Assembly: GCA_023415815.1 (NCBI GenBank)
Contig: JAEZJL010000009.1
Location: 1-6,743 of the forward strand
Direction: 5' to 3'
DNA length: 6,743 nt
Origin: Bacillota bacterium
GTDB taxonomy: Bacteria; Bacillota; Clostridia; Acetivibrionales; DTU013
Numbering within the stretch: the stretch's first letter is position 1; each line of letters starts with the position of its first letter. Below, piece by piece: positions 5,518 through 6,743 of the stretch. The notes under the pieces were generated by a model. The model was not told where the DNA came from. It did not search any database and saw only the letters and a program-made list of their open reading frames with translations. Made by a program: the position numbers and the translations under genes.

Positions 5518-5569
5518 CATAGATAAAAAAATTTTGTTAAGTATGTCACGCTTGGCTTATTTTATTGTC
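5514..5569 (+). promoter_or_regulatory. Weak promoter candidates for the sigma-factor gene
   Basis: TTGACA (5514-5519) is a perfect -35 box, but the best -10 at 17 bases is only TTAAGT (5537-5542). It overlaps the end of the second direct repeat, so the -35 is created at the repeat junction. Separately, TGTCACG (5544-5550) and TGTC (5566-5569), 15 bases apart, loosely resemble an ECF-type promoter, about 35 bases before the ATG. Either, both or neither may be used. Confidence 0.3.
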
Positions 5570-5606
5570 TAAATATGTGTAAATATAAATTTTGTGAGGT
5601 GGGACG

Positions 5607-6446
5607 ATGTCAGAACATACCGACGAATTGATACAAAAAGCAATGAATGGGGACAAGGAATCTCTTGAGAAATTAATTGTAGGTATAAAGGATAAAATCT
5701 ACAATCTTTCACTCCGGATGCTTTGGAATCCTGTTGATGCAGAGGATGTTACACAGGAAATTCTTATCAAGGTAATTACAAGCTTATCAAAATTCCGTTC
5801 GGAAAGTAAATTTTCAACCTGGGTGTACAGTATAGCATCAAATCACTTGATTAATATCAATAAGAGGGGGCTTGAGAAGCAGGAATTATCCTTCGAAATT
5901 TTTGAAAAAGGGATAGAAGCAGGGTTCGACACAAAAGAACCCGTCATGGTTTCGGAAGCAGACAGAAATATCCTGGCAGAAGAATTGAAAGTTTCCTGTA
6001 CCCATGCGATGTTGCTATGCTTGGATCGAGAACACAGAATGATATATATTTTAAGCGCTATGTTTGGAGTCAACAGCAGTGAAGGGGCGTATATTATGAA
6101 TGTAACACCTGAAACATATAGAAAACGGTTATCCCGAACACGTGAGAAGATGCGAAGTTTTATGGAGGATAACTGCGGATTGGTAAACCAAAATAAGACA
6201 TGCCGTTGTAATCGGCGTGTTGAGGTTGCAATTGAAAGCAGAAGAATTAATCCAGGTCAATTGATTTTTATTAATCGTCCACTGGCGGAAAACGGGCTTG
6301 TAGGAGCATGCAAGGAAGAAATGGAGGAATTTGACAAGGTATCCGCTGTTTTTACAAGCAACCCTTATTATCTGACGCCTGAAAGCGTACTTCAGGGCAT
6401 CAAAAAAATAATCACATCGGATAACTATAAAATTTTAGGAGCTTAA
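5607..6446 (+). CDS. ECF-type RNA polymerase sigma factor with C-terminal extension
   Basis: The protein directs RNA polymerase to a set of alternative promoters. Region 2 is clear at about residues 25-85, with NPVDAEDVTQEILIKV and KFSTWVYSIASNHLIN contacting core polymerase and the -10 element. Region 4 spans about 135-185, with a helix-turn-helix ending in TPETYRKRLSRTREKM. At 279 aa it is about 90 residues longer than a basic ECF sigma. The extra C-terminal part starts with CGLVNQNKTCRC (C190, C199, C201), a C-x8-C-x-C pattern that could bind metal or sense redox state; from memory similar tails occur in other Clostridia ECF proteins. The ATG follows GAGGTGG (5596-5602) by four bases. No anti-sigma gene is recognised; a small membrane protein follows 23 bp after the stop and may be co-expressed. 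The target regulon is unknown. Confidence 0.82.
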   Translation: MSEHTDELIQKAMNGDKESLEKLIVGIKDKIYNLSLRMLWNPVDAEDVTQEILIKVITSLSKFRSESKFSTWVYSIASNHLININKRGLEKQELSFEIFEKGIEAGFDTKEPVMVSEADRNILAEELKVSCTHAMLLCLDREHRMIYILSAMFGVNSSEGAYIMNVTPETYRKRLSRTREKMRSFMEDNCGLVNQNKTCRCNRRVEVAIESRRINPGQLIFINRPLAENGLVGACKEEMEEFDKVSAVFTSNPYYLTPESVLQGIKKIITSDNYKILGA

Positions 6447-6469
6447 TAAAACATAGAAGGAGAACGATT

Positions 6470-6743
6470 ATGGGAAAATTTTTATTATCTTTACTTATAG
6501 GTGCAGCTGCAGGAATAATAGACATTGTACCGATGATTTTCCAAAAACTCGACAGATACTCTATTATCTCTGCTTTTATACAGTGGGTAGTCGCTGCATT
6601 TGTGATTACTCATATTCACTTTGGCGTAGAGGGTTGGTTGAAAGGGCTCATCATCGCAATACTCATGGCTCTTCCAATAATTATTTTAGTTATGAAGACC
6701 GATGCAAAATCAGCGGTACCTATTTTGGTTATGTCTGTTATAC
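6470..6743 (+). CDS. Small multi-span membrane protein (3' partial)
   Basis: The reading frame starts at an ATG preceded by AAGGAG (6457-6462) with seven bases between, and runs out of the window after 91 codons. It begins MGKFLLSLLIGAAAGIIDIV. Hydrophobic spans fall at about residues 4-24, 33-52 and 58-75, with a fourth beginning near 82, so it is an integral inner-membrane protein. A histidine pair (ITHIHFGV, about 47-54) and a conserved-looking IDIVPMIFQKLD stretch (17-28) stand out. I recognise it only as a type of uncharacterised membrane protein seen in Clostridia. Its position 23 bp after the sigma-factor gene suggests co-transcription; it might belong to the sigma factor's output or control, but it has no visible anti-sigma domain in the part seen. 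Confidence 0.75.
   Translation, partial: MGKFLLSLLIGAAAGIIDIVPMIFQKLDRYSIISAFIQWVVAAFVITHIHFGVEGWLKGLIIAILMALPIIILVMKTDAKSAVPILVMSVI

Larger units (their letters stand above)
5272..5606. other. 335-bp AT-rich intergenic region between divergent units
   Basis: No gene is supportable here. It holds, from left to right, the toxin ribosome site, a palindromic operator candidate, the minus-strand toxin-antitoxin promoter, an unassigned AT-rich stretch (about 5350-5460), the second direct repeat, and the leader of the sigma-factor gene. A short GCCG/CGGC inverted repeat (5462-5465 and 5473-5476) adjoins the second direct repeat. In the repeat, the codons in the rlmH frame read YGEMYPK then stop, with a TGA shortly upstream, so it is not an expressed gene end. 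Confidence 0.7.

Noticed and set aside
1..6743. CRISPR array, tRNA, rRNA or riboswitch
   Set aside because: No regularly spaced repeats, no tRNA-like CCA end or TTCGA arm in context, and no leader long enough with recognisable riboswitch motifs were seen.

Overview
The window looks like part of a Clostridia (Firmicutes) chromosome. It opens with a compact, plus-strand cell-wall block: the 3' part of yycH (walH), yycI (walI), murA, yycJ (walJ) and rlmH. These are the genes that normally follow the WalR/WalK (YycF/YycG) two-component system in low-GC Gram-positives. murA sits inside the cluster, and no htrA-type protease gene lies between yycJ and rlmH. The block is GC-rich for this group: one 60-base line in yycJ counts to about 63% GC. 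I cannot name a genus.

Layout: 1-901 yycH (5' end outside the window), 903-1739 yycI, an extended -10 promoter near 1774, 1829-3088 murA, 3100-3891 yycJ, a 10-bp-stem inverted repeat at 3893-3926, and rlmH at 3989-4468. YycH and YycI are the membrane-anchored partners of the WalK kinase. MurA makes the first committed peptidoglycan precursor. YycJ is a cytoplasmic metallo-beta-lactamase-fold protein. RlmH methylates 23S rRNA. The run therefore joins envelope-stress control to wall synthesis.

Exactly at the rlmH stop codon the character changes. GC falls to about 30-37% in the lines counted. A 44-bp sequence spanning the last rlmH codons and the bases after them (4448-4491) is repeated 1026 bp downstream (5474-5517). 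It matches at 39 of 44 positions, and the last 29 bp match at 28. Between the copies lies one minus-strand two-gene unit: a HigB/Gp49-type toxin (TTG start) and an XRE-type antitoxin, with a near-consensus promoter and a palindromic operator candidate. I read this as a roughly 1-kb cassette or remnant integrated at the 3' end of rlmH. The same kind of site is used by staphylococcal SCC elements, but no recombinase gene is visible here.

Beyond the second repeat the DNA stays AT-rich. It carries a 279-aa ECF-type sigma factor with a cysteine-bearing C-terminal extension, followed 23 bp later by the start of a small multi-span membrane protein that runs off the window. These may form a second accessory module, or they may be native genes that lay next to rlmH before the insertion.
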